Part shown: in pieces, positions 39,724 to 49,528 of the stretch | How positions within the stretch are numbered: position 1 is the stretch's first letter | Layout of the letters: each line of letters starts with the position of its first letter | Assembly: GCA_001414485.1 (NCBI GenBank) | Contig: LLEY01000006.1 | Location: forward strand, 248,001 to 312,000 | Reading direction: 5' to 3' | From: Calycina herbarum | Taxonomy: Eukaryota; Ascomycota; Leotiomycetes; Helotiales; Pezizellaceae | Length of the DNA: 64,000 nt | Notes under the pieces: model-generated | The model's input: only the letters and a program-made list of their open reading frames with translations | What the model was told of the DNA's origin: nothing | Database searches by the model: none | Program-made: the position numbers and the translations under genes

Positions 39724-41356
39724 ATGGGTGTAATTCGCAAGAAGACGGCGAATCGCCTTGGGGAAGGAGGAGTCAAATACGTCTGCGACGTGTGTTCTGC
39801 CGATATCACATCGACCGTGAGTATCTGGTGGCAATTCATGGTATATTGCGCCGATTCTGATATAAAGATTACAGGTTAGGATACGATGCGCCCACAGCGC
39901 TTGCAACGAGTACGATCTTTGCGTGCAATGCTTTGCCAATTGCGAAACCTCCCACAACCATGTGCCAGCCACTCATCCATTCCGCGTTATCGAACAAAAC
40001 TCAGTACCCATATATGATAAAGATTGGGGCGCGGACGAGGAACTCTTGCTGTTGGAAGGCTGCGAAACATATGGTCTTGGTTCCTGGGCAGATATCGCGG
40101 ATCATATCGGTGGCTACAGAGATAAAAATGAAGTCGCGGAGCACTACATAAACACCTACGTCAAAAGTTCCAAGTTCCCACTGCCGGAGCGCGCAAGTCC
40201 AAAAGATCTAGAACTGCTCGAGCAGGTACCTAGAGAACAATTCCAGACCCTGAAAAAACGGAGGATAGAGTATCGGAAAGAAAAGCAGAAAAATGCGCCA
40301 CCAGCGCAGCCAAAGAAGAAGCCTACAGCGAGTGTGCCATCATGTCACGAGGTTGCTGGATACATGCCTGGGCGGTTGGAGTTTGAAACGGAATTTTGCA
40401 ACGAGGCCGAAGAGGCGGTGCAACTCATGCAGTTCGATCCTGGAGATGGTATTAATCCTCGAACTGGGGAGCTGGAACCAGAAATGGAGTTGAAGATGAC
40501 AGTCATGGACGTCTACAACTCGCGGCTGACTCAGCGAGCGGAGAGAAAGAAGGTCATTTTCGAGCATGGCTTACTCGAATATCGAAAGAACGCAGCTCTT
40601 GATAAGAAAAGAACGAAGGAAGAAAAGGACCTTCTCAACAAGGCAAAACCGTTCGCCCGAATGATGAACAAAAACGATTACGAAGACTTCACATCTGGAT
40701 TAATCAAAGAACTCCATCTTCGCCAGGCAATTAATCAACTCCAAGAATGGCGAAGTAATAAGATCGACACCATTCGTGCTGGAGAAAAATACGAGCTCGA
40801 TAAATCTCTAAGGGTACAAAATAAACAACCAATGGGATCTCTAGACAGGGAACGTATGGCAAGCAGCCAACGTAGCGCCAAACCTCCGCCAGTCGTTGAG
40901 ACTCCTTCCGGAGTAGCAGCACTAATAGCCCCCGACCTCGCCCCGGGTCTCCTTACAACAGACAAGCCAGAACCTCCCTCACGCGCCGTCCTCGCCGAAA
41001 AAACCAACAGCGCGCTGTCCAACGGCCACACTAACGGAGTAAATGGCTCAGCAGTCCCGACAACAAAAACGAAATACCAAATTCCACCTCTCCCAGGTGT
41101 CCAACCTCTCCCCATCACCCAAGAAAACGCTCCCGATCTCCATCTCTTGACTCCAGAAGAAACCGAACTCTGCAAGATATGTCGGATCCAACCGAAACCT
41201 TATCTTGTCCTCAAAGAGAGAATTATCAAGGAAGCGGTTACGGGGAATGGAAGTCTGAAGAAGAAACAGGTCAAGGAGCTTTGTAAGATTGATGGGCAGA
41301 AGGCTGGGAGGGTATTTGATTTTTTCGTTAGTGCTGGGTGGATTGCTAAAGCATGA
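39724..41356 (+). CDS. ada2: SAGA/ADA transcriptional adaptor Ada2
   Basis: Two exons (39724-39816 and 39875-41356) sum to 1575 nt, encoding 524 residues. A ZZ zinc finger at about 18-60 ([20 protein letters not shown], then EYDLCVQCF) is split by a 58-nt intron. A SANT/Myb domain follows at about 75-125 ([20 protein letters not shown], then [11 protein letters not shown]). A SWIRM domain lies at the C-terminus, about 435-522 ([20 protein letters not shown], then [14 protein letters not shown]). Ada2 binds the Gcn5 acetyltransferase in SAGA and ADA complexes and stimulates nucleosomal histone acetylation in the nucleus. The start MGVIRKKT is the family start, although the frame is open for another 129 codons upstream. 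Length and domain order match ascomycete Ada2. Confidence 0.95.
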
Positions 41357-41842
41357 TATTCGTCCGAGGACTGTTGAAATGGGAGGGTTTGCTCGAGCGT
41401 GGTGTTTAAGGGGTTTCAAAGGTGTCTTTCTCAATAAGGGATATTGGTGTTGGGCGGAAAATTAGGGGTCGGTGGAGAGGATGGGTGACCGGCGTTGAAC
41501 TCTGATGAAGCATTTTCTTTGTTTAGTATATCAAGTGCGTATGATACCGAGGCGTTTTTGGGAGGGTTTGCTGGGAATACCGGGTTTCCAGAAATGAGGA
41601 ATTTTTTCTTGAGTGTGTTGAGATGGCTACAATGGGTGTAGAAATTTTGTATGACATTGTGTGTACCTGAGCGTTTGTGCGTAAAAATCAAAATATGAAA
41701 TTAGCAACGTCAACTTTGGTTTCTTTCTCGAAGATCACAATCTGGTAGAGGAGATTTTATTTTCGTAGCTCTACTTGACCTCATGGGTATAGTTAACTCT
41801 CTCAACTTCCTCTCGCATCCTATGAGTTTAGCTAGTAGCGGA
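41357..41842. other. Intergenic after ada2
   Basis: This is the 3' region of ada2. A minus-strand frame at 41431-41691 has no domain. It marks the start of the repeat-rich transition zone. Confidence 0.4.
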
Positions 41843-41966
41843 GTAAGCTAGTTGTTGACAAGTAAGCTGGTTGTTAACGAGTAAGCTAGTAATAAACAAG
41901 TAAGCTATTTGTTGACAAGTAAGCTGGGTGTTAACGAGTAAGCGGGGTGTTGACGGGTAAGCTACC
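41843..41966. repeat. 19-bp minisatellite, six full units plus a partial
   Basis: Units begin at 41843, 41862, 41881, 41900, 41919 and 41938, each exactly 19 bp, with a partial unit at 41957. The first unit reads GTAAGCTAGTTGTTGACAA. Units differ mainly by A/G and C/T transitions (for example GACAA versus AACGA). Every unit contains the string GTAAG, which looks like a splice donor, but no gene is evident here. Confidence 0.85.
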
Positions 41967-42046
41967 AAGCGCGGGGTAGACAACCAAAAGCAACAGTAAA
42001 TAATTCGTTGTGTCAATTTTCTAAGTGTACTTTCGGAGAATAGCAA

Positions 42047-42237
42047 GCTATTCGTAGGTTATAGCCTATGCTAGAAAGGTTGACTATTGGTAGGTAACCT
42101 ATAAATGACCTTGTTGAGAAGCTATGCCAGGTAACCCACAAACAGGGTATTCTAAATAAGTTATGCTATTTATGTTTTACCTGTGAATAGCATATGTTTG
42201 AAACGTTGGATTATTTATAGCTAACCTGGGAATAGCT
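42047..42237. repeat. Imperfect inverted repeat, MITE-like
   Basis: The left end AGCTATTCGTAGGTTA (42047) is matched by the reverse complement of the right end, AGCTATTCCCAGGTTA. Similar short GAATAGC/GGTTA motifs recur inside, so the whole block is partly palindromic. No coding capacity. It may be a small decayed MITE. No second copy was found in the window. Confidence 0.4.
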
Positions 42238-42791
42238 ATGGCTGGGTTAATATTTTAAATTGTCCTAGGTATCAGACTGCTAGGTATTTAGGTTAAAAGG
42301 GCTTTTAAGTATCCCGAAAGTTGGAATAATGGGCAGGTGGGCAGGTACGAACTGTTTTGAAGTAGTTACTGCCACTTTTATTGTGTACTTCGAAGGAAGT
42401 CAAGGAGTGAGTGTCTAGTTAATGAGTAGGATAGTAAGTAACCTAGTGGAAGCTAGTGAGTGGAAGTATTATATAGTCAGGCTTCAACGGAAAGATTCAA
42501 TAAGTTTGAAGTTATTTATCGATTGAGATCATCACAAGATAGTATCACACCAAGAGAATAAAAATATTCAGACACAAGATCATATTATTTATGACATCTC
42601 TAGTCTAAAATCTCAACACCGTACTCCCCATTCTCACACCCACAAGCAACAACAAGCAAGTGTAGCGTCACATGAATAAATGCTGGGTAAAGAAACTGCA
42701 CCATAGGATTCCACACTCAACTGTAGCAACGCCCCGCCCCAAAAGCTAACAGACTCCCTCCTAGGCAAGGAAATTACATTCCCGTTGGAAA
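42238..42791. other. AT-rich spacer
   Basis: No gene recognised. It ends at the stop codon of family member A. Confidence 0.4.
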
Positions 42792-43589
42792 TTAATTTCT
42801 CAAACCTCCTTGTACTTTCGTACCACGGGTTTTCTTAAATTCTATGCCAGTCTTTCGTGCAGTCTTTCTAGGTCTTCGCTTAGCCTTTCGTGCAGCTGTC
42901 TTCTTGGTATCAACCAAATCCTCCTTCTTGACGTCCTGATTGTTTGATGCAACCTTGGTTGTTGTCGTCTCAGCGAACTCCTCCTGCGTTGCCTTCTGGT
43001 CCTCGCCAAGCTTTCGGTTATACCCATCCAACCGCTTTTGCAAAGCGCTGTTCCCCTGAATTCGGACCCATTCTCCCTTGCCCAACTGCTGATGAAGTGA
43101 CCAACCAGTAAACCGGAGGGGGTAGAATGAAACCGCGTTCTTGATCTGACCCCAATCAAATTCCGGCATGCTAATACCGATATCCAACTTGCGGAGTCGA
43201 TGGAACTTGTCGATTGCCAAAGCGAGATCCTGACAGAACTTGCTTTGGGACTTCTTGAGTTCGACTGATTCGTCCTTGCTGTGTTGGAAGAAGATGAGGG
43301 TAGTGATGAAGTGTGTGAATTTGTAGTAACCGCTTAGTGCTGCGAAGAAGGAAGTGGACTCGATGTACTCCTTCTCATCATTCTCGCGGTAGAGTGTAAG
43401 CTCGGATGATGGGTCGAAATGGATGTCAATGTGTAGGACTCTGCCCCCATCCTCTGTCATGATTGAAGGATGGCTTCGAAGGCCGTTGATGGTGGATGAC
43501 TGGCTGAGGACACTGCTCTTGTCACTGGAGGTTTCGTCCTTGTTGATGGAGAGCGTCTCCATCATTTGGTGCATGGTAGGTGGTGCCAT
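42792..43589 (-). CDS. Uncharacterised clustered-family protein, member A
   Basis: A single exon encodes 265 residues beginning MAPPTMHQMMETLSINKDE. I do not recognise the family. The first 45 residues are Ser/Thr-rich. A predicted alpha/beta core follows: a strand VLHIDIHFDPSSELTLYREN, then a hydrophobic helix and strand (FITTLIFFQHS), a helix with DLALAIDKFHRLRKLDIGIS, and the signature WGQIKNAVSFYPLRFTGWSL. The C-terminus is strongly basic (AARKAKRRPRKTARKTG), perhaps a nuclear signal or nucleic-acid-binding tail. Members B, C and D downstream share the strand and the signature. It is the only member on the minus strand, is intact and has no intron. Function unknown. Confidence 0.75.
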   Translation of the reverse strand: MAPPTMHQMMETLSINKDETSSDKSSVLSQSSTINGLRSHPSIMTEDGGRVLHIDIHFDPSSELTLYRENDEKEYIESTSFFAALSGYYKFTHFITTLIFFQHSKDESVELKKSQSKFCQDLALAIDKFHRLRKLDIGISMPEFDWGQIKNAVSFYPLRFTGWSLHQQLGKGEWVRIQGNSALQKRLDGYNRKLGEDQKATQEEFAETTTTKVASNNQDVKKEDLVDTKKTAARKAKRRPRKTARKTGIEFKKTRGTKVQGGLRN

Positions 43590-44320
43590 GTTGAGGGTGC
43601 GATTGAGTTGTAGACGAAGTGGCGTATGTATTGGGTATAAGATATTTGATATTGCGGACAGATGACACTGCTTGCGATTTTGGTGGGTGGATGGTGTTGA
43701 TGAAATGCTGTGAAAACAAAATCCAACAAGTTAGAAACCAAGAGGGCCTATGTACCTCGAGAGCCCGGGATATGACTCACTCGGCTTGAGTCTGATAGCT
43801 TTTCCAGCGAAGGATCTTCTGCATATCCAGGTTCACGAGTAGTTTGTTGGGTATACTTGAGAGTGGTGAAGTGCAATTTGTTGGCTGCTTGAAAGGTTGG
43901 CTCCACAGCATGAGATCATTTTGATCCTGCCTAAAAGCATTCACCTCATTGAAGACTTAAGAGTATTCTATAAGAACAGATCTAGAAGGAGAGGGCAAAG
44001 AGAATCTTCAAGTGATTTAATGAGCCATTTCACCCCTTACATTCCTCTGGCTTAATCTGTCAAGCAGAGACAAACATAGAAAGAGGTGAAACACAAAGAG
44101 GATAGAGAGTAAATACAGGGGTAGATCCCAAGCTTCGCAAGCAAGGCTACTATATATGTTGTTATCACCTGGGGTTTGTACGTGACTTGTGCCAAGATCC
44201 ATGTATGTTTTGAAAAATCCGCAGGTATTATTAGAACATTTTGCGAGTGAAGTAGGAATTTCGGGAGCAAGTTGCTGGGCAACTGTGACTTGTTCTGCGC
44301 CAAGCGTGCTCTGTAACCAA
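43590..44320. other. Spacer between divergent family members A and B
   Basis: It holds the promoter and leader of A and the far upstream region of B. Open frames at 44017-44364 on the minus strand are not supported by a domain. Confidence 0.4.
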
Positions 44321-44339
44321 AGCATAAATATTGAGCTGC
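44321..44339 (+). promoter_or_regulatory. Shared TATA-like block upstream of member B
   Basis: AGCATAAATATTGAGCTGC lies 143 bp before the ATG of B. A near-identical 19-bp block sits at almost the same distance before member C. CATAAATA is a plausible TATA box. Confidence 0.5.
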
Positions 44340-44482
44340 TTCCTTGCTTATTGATTTCTACCACAAAAACTTATCTTCAACATCAACATCAAACGGATAT
44401 CTCAAGATCTTTTCTTCTTACTCATCATATTTATTGCAAACTCTCACGAGCCTGCTTAATAACAGCTTAAGTCGAACACGCG

Positions 44483-45019
44483 ATGGCGACACTTACGAAC
44501 GGGCGTATTCCCGCCCACCCAAATCTCCTTCCACATACAAATAAAAGATCCTTGGATATATTTTTAGATTTTTCTATCGATTCTCCAATGAGCCTCCGCC
44601 GCATGAACGATAATGGAGATTTCCGGTACGACATCACATTTCTCGAAAACCTAAAGCACTATGCCAGCACAACCAAAAATGTCCGACTCAACGTCAGATT
44701 CCTACCTTCATACGTAGAAAAGGACAAAGCGGATATTCTCAACGATCAAGCACAAATCATTCGACACACCGTCATGGAGATTACGAAGTTTCAGCATATG
44801 GGAGCCTTTGAAGGAAGTTTCGAAATGCCAGGAAGATTGCAATCTTGGAGTCAACTTCGGAATGCAGCATACTTTTACAAGATTAGCCCATAAGTTGCTT
44901 GGTCTTTCCGATACATAGTTGGTACGAGAGGTCGATGGCAAACCTTGGGAATTGGTTCTCCTTTGGACAATGATCTTGTGAAATGCGCGGAGATTTTGAA
45001 GAACAAAGGGGAGCTTTGA
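44483..45019 (+). pseudogene. Clustered-family member B, interrupted by one in-frame TAA
   Basis: ATG at 44483 starts MATLTNGRIPAHPNLLPH. The core strand SLDIFLDFSIDSPMSLRRMN and the segment LRNAAYFYKISP match the family. A TAA at 44891-44893 interrupts the signature, but the same frame continues with VAWSFRYIVGTRGRWQTLGI and ends at TGA 45019, aligning with the W-containing end of A and C. The stop could come from CAA by a C-to-T change. If translated as is, the product is 136 residues without the last conserved tryptophan. It could be a recent pseudogene, a truncated allele or a readthrough case. Confidence 0.65.
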
Positions 45020-45593
45020 TTCTTCTAGAGAGGAGAAGTAGTATGGAAGGGAGGATCTAGCAATGTGAAGGCTTTTCAGTGGGTGGCATTTGGGAACTCA
45101 TTCTAGGCTTCGGCCTAAAACCTATTGCAAGTCAGGGGGAGGATCTATGCGCTTGAGCACAAGGTCAGAGTACAATAACAAACTCCACAAGATTATTTAC
45201 CTTAAGAACTGCAGAAAAACAACTGCAACATTTGCTATGCTTTTCACAAGTCAGTTGGAGTTTGTATATATGAGATCTAACTCCCTTCTCTCTTTGCATT
45301 TTACCAGTGGTGTCTAGAAAGATTGCTTGCCAACAATCCCAGCTAAGCAATTTTTAGAAAGGGTAGGGAATAATTGCAATTTCAAAGCAAATGCTTTTCC
45401 ACTAGGTGCTATTCTACAACGGAGTGGAACCATCATGAGTGTAACTAGAATATGGGTCAATATTTTAGCTACAAACTCACAGTGATTGAGTGAAATGACT
45501 TCTCACAAGGTGGTTGCAATACAAACCAAGAGTGAACTGCAAATGACCAGATCATGAGAAGCCCCATTTTTGTGGGGAAACCCCTTTGCTCAG
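45020..45593. other. Spacer between members B and C
   Basis: No gene. Near 45562-45583 there is a CCCC/GGGG small hairpin and a GGGGAAACCCC palindrome just upstream of the C promoter block. Confidence 0.4.
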
Positions 45594-45612
45594 AGCATAA
45601 ATATTTTGCTGC
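45594..45612 (+). promoter_or_regulatory. Shared TATA-like block upstream of member C
   Basis: AGCATAAATATTTTGCTGC lies 154 bp before the ATG of C and differs at two positions from the block upstream of B. This supports origin of B and C by duplication including the promoter. Confidence 0.5.
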
Positions 45613-45766
45613 GCATAACAATTCTCTTCTCTTCTCAACACACCAAACCGGCACTTAGCAAAGTCACATCTACAAATTACCAACATCAATCAAAACCTTC
45701 AAGTATATCCACCAAAGAAAGGGATCTCATCACCGAGCAAGAGCCAAGAACAAGCCAGCCACTCAA

Positions 45767-46300
45767 ATGCCAAAGAGCCAGTTCGAGCAACACCGAGCTC
45801 TGGTTCCACACGCAAATGCCAGAGCGCTCACGATAATCTTGGACTTTCGCCACAAGACGCAGAAAACTCTCTACAACAACTCTGAGGATGAGACAGCGTG
45901 CTAGTTTGACGATAAATTCCTCGAAATCCTTCCTAAATATGCGCCAACCGTAGCAAAGGTCGACGTCCTGATCACCTATCAACATACCCAAGCCGAGTCG
46001 AATAGGGGGATTGAAGCCGGTAAGGCTCCCAAACAACACCAAGGAGATATCGTTAAGCGAGTCGCCATGGAATTAAACACTTTCAAAGAAATGAAGGAGT
46101 TGAAGGTCAAGGTGAAGATGCCAAGCTTCGCGTGGGGTCAGGTGAAGAACGTCGCCCATTTTTACCAGCTAAACCTTACGAACTGGAAGCTTTGGCAAGC
46201 GTTTGGAGAGGTAGAAATAACGGAGGTAAAGATCGGTTCGACTCTGGAGGAGAAAATTGCTGGCTTTGCTGGCTATCTGAAGGGATGCAGCGAATTGTAA
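45767..46300 (+). pseudogene. Clustered-family member C, interrupted by one in-frame TAG
   Basis: The frame opens at ATG 45767 (MPKSQFEQHRALVPH) and runs to TAA 46300, 177 codons. It contains LTIILDFRHKTQKTLYNNSE, a TAG at 45902-45904, then FDDKFLEILPKYAP, then ELNTFKEMKELKVKVKMP and the family signature WGQVKNVAHFYQLNLTNWKL. The stop replaces one codon at the position where D reads DESFLQVI and A reads STSFFAAL, with no loss of frame afterwards. CAG or TGG to TAG is a RIP-type transition. It is probably a young pseudogene, as the rest is undamaged. Confidence 0.65.
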
Positions 46301-46519
46301 ATACGGAACGATTCCACTTACTACTTGAAACATGCCCAACCGGTTAATTCCCGGTGTACTGGGAGCCCACTGGACACGACTCGGGGTGATTTTCATGGGG
46401 GCGGGGACTTAGTAATGAGGAATTATCTTCTTCATGCTTATAAATAAGAATAAGACTATTTCCTAACACTTTTCTTCTAAAATTGATAACTGAAGATCTA
46501 AAATTGACAGCAGAAGATC

Positions 46520-46844
46520 TGGTATGCTATATTCACCAACTGCGGGATTGACCTGTTGCTACTTTATAGCATCAAGTACTGAGTCTAGTAAATTAAGCTA
46601 TTAAATCATATTGTTCGAGACTAATTAACTTAATTAATTAAAGTGTGGAATAGTTTAAAACTTTTGAGTAGTAATTACTCATCCTAGCAAAATTTATTTA
46701 TCATGACTATCGTAGACAGTTTAGCATTTTGTCAGTTTAGAATACTTAAGTTATTTTAACAAAATATGGAGGTTAAGTATAGCGAATTTAGAGTATGTTT
46801 AGACAGAATTGGTAAATTACATAACTGGTGAATAAAGCATACCA
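46520..46844. mobile_element. MITE with terminal inverted repeats, copy 2
   Basis: The left end TGGTATGCTATATTCACCA and the reverse complement of the right end TGGTATGCTTTATTCACCA match at 18 of 19 bases. The element is flanked on both sides by GATC, a possible 4-bp target duplication or an extension of the inverted repeat. The 325-bp interior is AT-rich and non-coding. It matches the repeat at 1883-2167, which is why both are called. Confidence 0.65.
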
Positions 46845-47414
46845 GATCAACAACATATTGTGGTTTTCACTCTTCAATTCGTAAGGAAATCTTCATGGAA
46901 TGAAGCTATCTGATGTAACAATCTCGATAAAAAAAAAAATTGACTGCGAGCCACGGTTATAAAAAAAGCCAGATTCCTATGCAATTGAACTGAACCGGCG
47001 GCCCAGTTTTGTCTGCTTAGGGTTGATATCCCTAAGTTATATCACGTGTGAAAAAAATGTCTATGATATTCACTACGTGAATGCACGTTGCCTTCGGCCA
47101 GCTTTCAACCAAGAACCCTCGACGTCAATCACTTTACGTTGCTTCCCAAGATGGTCTCGGAATCGCGACCTTCCAATCAATTCCCCAAATCACAATTCGC
47201 AATGATGTTCATTCCGTAGGAAACCTGTTTCTTTGTTCCATCTTCATCGGTTAAGGAGAAATTTGCACCTACCTCTCCCTTGCCCTCCCCGTAATTAGGT
47301 AAAGTTGTGGTGCTAATCTGCTGCAGGAGATCTGTGCTGCTCAATACAAAATCGTCGAGCCTGGCGGGCAATAAGAGGACTGTTGATGCCTCGGACCCTC
47401 ATCTCGATGACAGA
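46845..47414. other. Upstream region of member D
   Basis: It may contain a short first exon: ATG at 47202 with donor GTAGGAAA (47216) and acceptor CTGCAG (ending 47326) would join in frame to member D. This is not certain. Confidence 0.4.
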
Positions 47415-48368
47415 ATGGATCTGGACGCGCAAATTTCGGACCTTCCAATGCCCGGTTTTCCAATACGCACAGCAGCAAAACAAGTGACCCAGGAAAAAGG
47501 AAGGGAAAAGCCCACACGAAAGAACGATACATCAAATGCAGAAAGGGGCGACAATGTGACATCGATGAACAATCTCAAGACCCTGAACCAGTCCAACGCC
47601 CGGAAGAATACTGTACAAGCTCAGGTCTCATCTCGCAAGAAGAAACAAATGACCTCCCATGCTCAAGCAAAGACCTCTACAAATACACCAGCTCCCACTT
47701 ACCGAAAGAATAAACCTCAAGGTCCCGCAAGACAGAAACCCACCAAAGAAAAGCAGGCAGATACAGTACAGAACGACGAGATGGAACTAGACATTGAGCA
47801 GCTAAACATCCCAATCAGAAGTCGAATTTCGCACAAAGCCGTCATTCCGGAACCTGGCTCGACAGTGTTGAAGGTTAATGTTGATTTTGATCCCGCTTCC
47901 AAGACATCTCTCTACCTTGATGCGTTCGGAAATAAACAAGAAAGAATAGACGAGTCATTCCTACAAGTCATTCAACAATACACTGTTATGCGAAAGGAGA
48001 TAGTCATCACAGTCTGTTATCAATGTCCAACCAAAGAAACCAGTCGCCAGCGCAGGTCGCAGTTCCAGGTTCTTTGTTCGCTTGTGAAGGAGATCAATAA
48101 AGTCAAGGATATCAAATATCTCGAGGTTCGCTTCAAAATGGCGAAAGGTGATGGATATGGACCTCAATTGTTCGACGTTGTACCTTTCTACGACCTCGAC
48201 TATAAGTTTTGGTCATTTAGATTCTTTCGCGATGGTTGGATGCAGTCGCAAACATTGAAAGAGGGAAGCGATATGAAGAGTCGAATTTTGAAAGCAGCAG
48301 AGCAGTGGAATAAACCTAAGAATTATCGTCCGACAACCTCTGGTCAGGTGTTTTATCCGGAGAGTTAA
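47415..48368 (+). CDS. Uncharacterised clustered-family protein, member D
   Basis: From ATG 47415 (MDLDAQISDLPMPGFPIRT) to TAA 48368 it encodes 317 residues; an upstream exon could add about 34. The N-terminal 130 residues are polar and basic (RKKKQMTSHAQAK, KPTRKND), so likely disordered. The core follows: VLKVNVDFDPASKTSLYLD, then EIVITVCYQCP, then LCSLVKEINKVKDIKYLEVR and the divergent signature GPQLFDVVPFYDLDYKFWSF. This is the longest intact member. The order strand, helix, strand, FY-x-L-x4-W is shared with A, B and C. I do not recognise a family and assign no function. Confidence 0.72.
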   Translation: MDLDAQISDLPMPGFPIRTAAKQVTQEKGREKPTRKNDTSNAERGDNVTSMNNLKTLNQSNARKNTVQAQVSSRKKKQMTSHAQAKTSTNTPAPTYRKNKPQGPARQKPTKEKQADTVQNDEMELDIEQLNIPIRSRISHKAVIPEPGSTVLKVNVDFDPASKTSLYLDAFGNKQERIDESFLQVIQQYTVMRKEIVITVCYQCPTKETSRQRRSQFQVLCSLVKEINKVKDIKYLEVRFKMAKGDGYGPQLFDVVPFYDLDYKFWSFRFFRDGWMQSQTLKEGSDMKSRILKAAEQWNKPKNYRPTTSGQVFYPES

Positions 48369-49197
48369 TCGTTGAGTAGTTCTTTTGGGGGTTCGTTCCC
48401 ATTGGAACTGGATTTTCGGCTTTGGATCCTGGTACAGCTAAGAGAGAATGTTGAATACGTGTATCTGAAAGAGAGGTTTGTATTGGGGGTTGTCAAGCCA
48501 GCGTTGCAGTACTGAGTTTGTTGGCGTCTTTTCTACTGACAAATGATTCGTGGCGTAGTAGTGTACATACAAAATAATAAACCATCTAGTATTGGTACGC
48601 CACCGTCTCTTACGAGTCATCCTAAGTTGTTTCAACAAAGTCTGCGTCCCGATCGGCTCTCTCGGGATCTTACCCAGGCTCTAGAAGCGAACTGCACGGA
48701 TTAGAAGTTCGCATTGATGTTTGACTTTGTCACCTTGGCACACTCCATGTTTGAACTTGGCGAAGCTTGTGTTACTTTATTTCGACGGCAATCTTGGTAC
48801 CGGTGTGTGTACAAAGGAGAAAATCATTACTAAGGACGAAATGCTGAGAGTCTAGTGGTCGTTGAAAAAGCTTAAACATTCCTGAGATGCCCCTGCTCAC
48901 CAATCAGAGTGATCTTCTATGATCTGTTCTCTGGAAGATTTGTCTGGAGTGATCAGACCATAGATGCATTGTTTAGGTGAGCATCTCAGCGGTTGCCGTG
49001 CTGGTACTGCATGGTATGAACTGGACAGTTCCCACTTCTTACTTCCCTTCGTTTGTTTCCTTTGCCTCACTTCTAATTTAATACTTGTAATTCTTCGACT
49101 TTGCAAACTCGCCCTTGTTGTTCGGATGGACCCTGTCAATTCAACGTCTTTCTCGTCCTGTGTAGCCAGTCAATCCATCTTAAACCACTGAAAAATA
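48369..49197. other. Intergenic, no supported gene
   Basis: About 830 bp between member D and the small secreted protein gene. A minus-strand frame at 48897-49139 has no domain. Confidence 0.4.
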
Positions 49198-49528
49198 ATG
49201 CAATTCGCCTCAACACTCATCTTCCTTGTCTTCATATCAACTACTGTTGCCTTGCCGCTCAACATAAATCTCGGCAAATATTCCCCAGCGCTCGTTGTTG
49301 GTGATGGAAGTAAGTCACCTCCACAAAAGTCCTTCACTTAACGATAGAAGTTAACTCTTCCTAGGAATGAGATTCTCTAAGGAGAATGGGGGTTCCGCGT
49401 CAAAAGAAATCGAGTCTGTTGGTATTTTCGGGATAAGCAAGGATTTGGCGAACCGCTTGGGAACAAAACCATTCGACGCTCTTTCGACCGAGCTAAATGG
49501 CTTGCTAGCCACGACGACAGGGGAATAG
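49198..49528 (+). CDS. Small secreted protein (candidate effector-like)
   Basis: Two exons (49198-49309 and 49365-49528, 55-nt intron) give 276 nt, encoding 91 residues. A signal peptide is clear (MQFASTLIFLVFISTTVA, cut near ALP). The mature part starts LPLNINLGKYSPALVVGDGR, a motif I associate with small secreted fungal proteins. It has no cysteines. After the stop TAG (49526-49528) the frame continues FFEKDGFIGFSKF for 14 codons to the next stop, so the TAG may be a nonsense change in a slightly longer protein. The gene is the last one before the AT-rich transposon block, a typical place for lineage-specific secreted proteins. Function unknown. Confidence 0.65.

Noticed and set aside
41431..41691. 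Minus-strand frame after ada2
   Set aside because: No domain; lies in the expected 3' untranslated region.
42792..48368. Possibility that the four-gene cluster is a biosynthetic gene cluster
   Set aside because: Members are paralogs of one another with no enzyme motifs, transporter or regulator among them.
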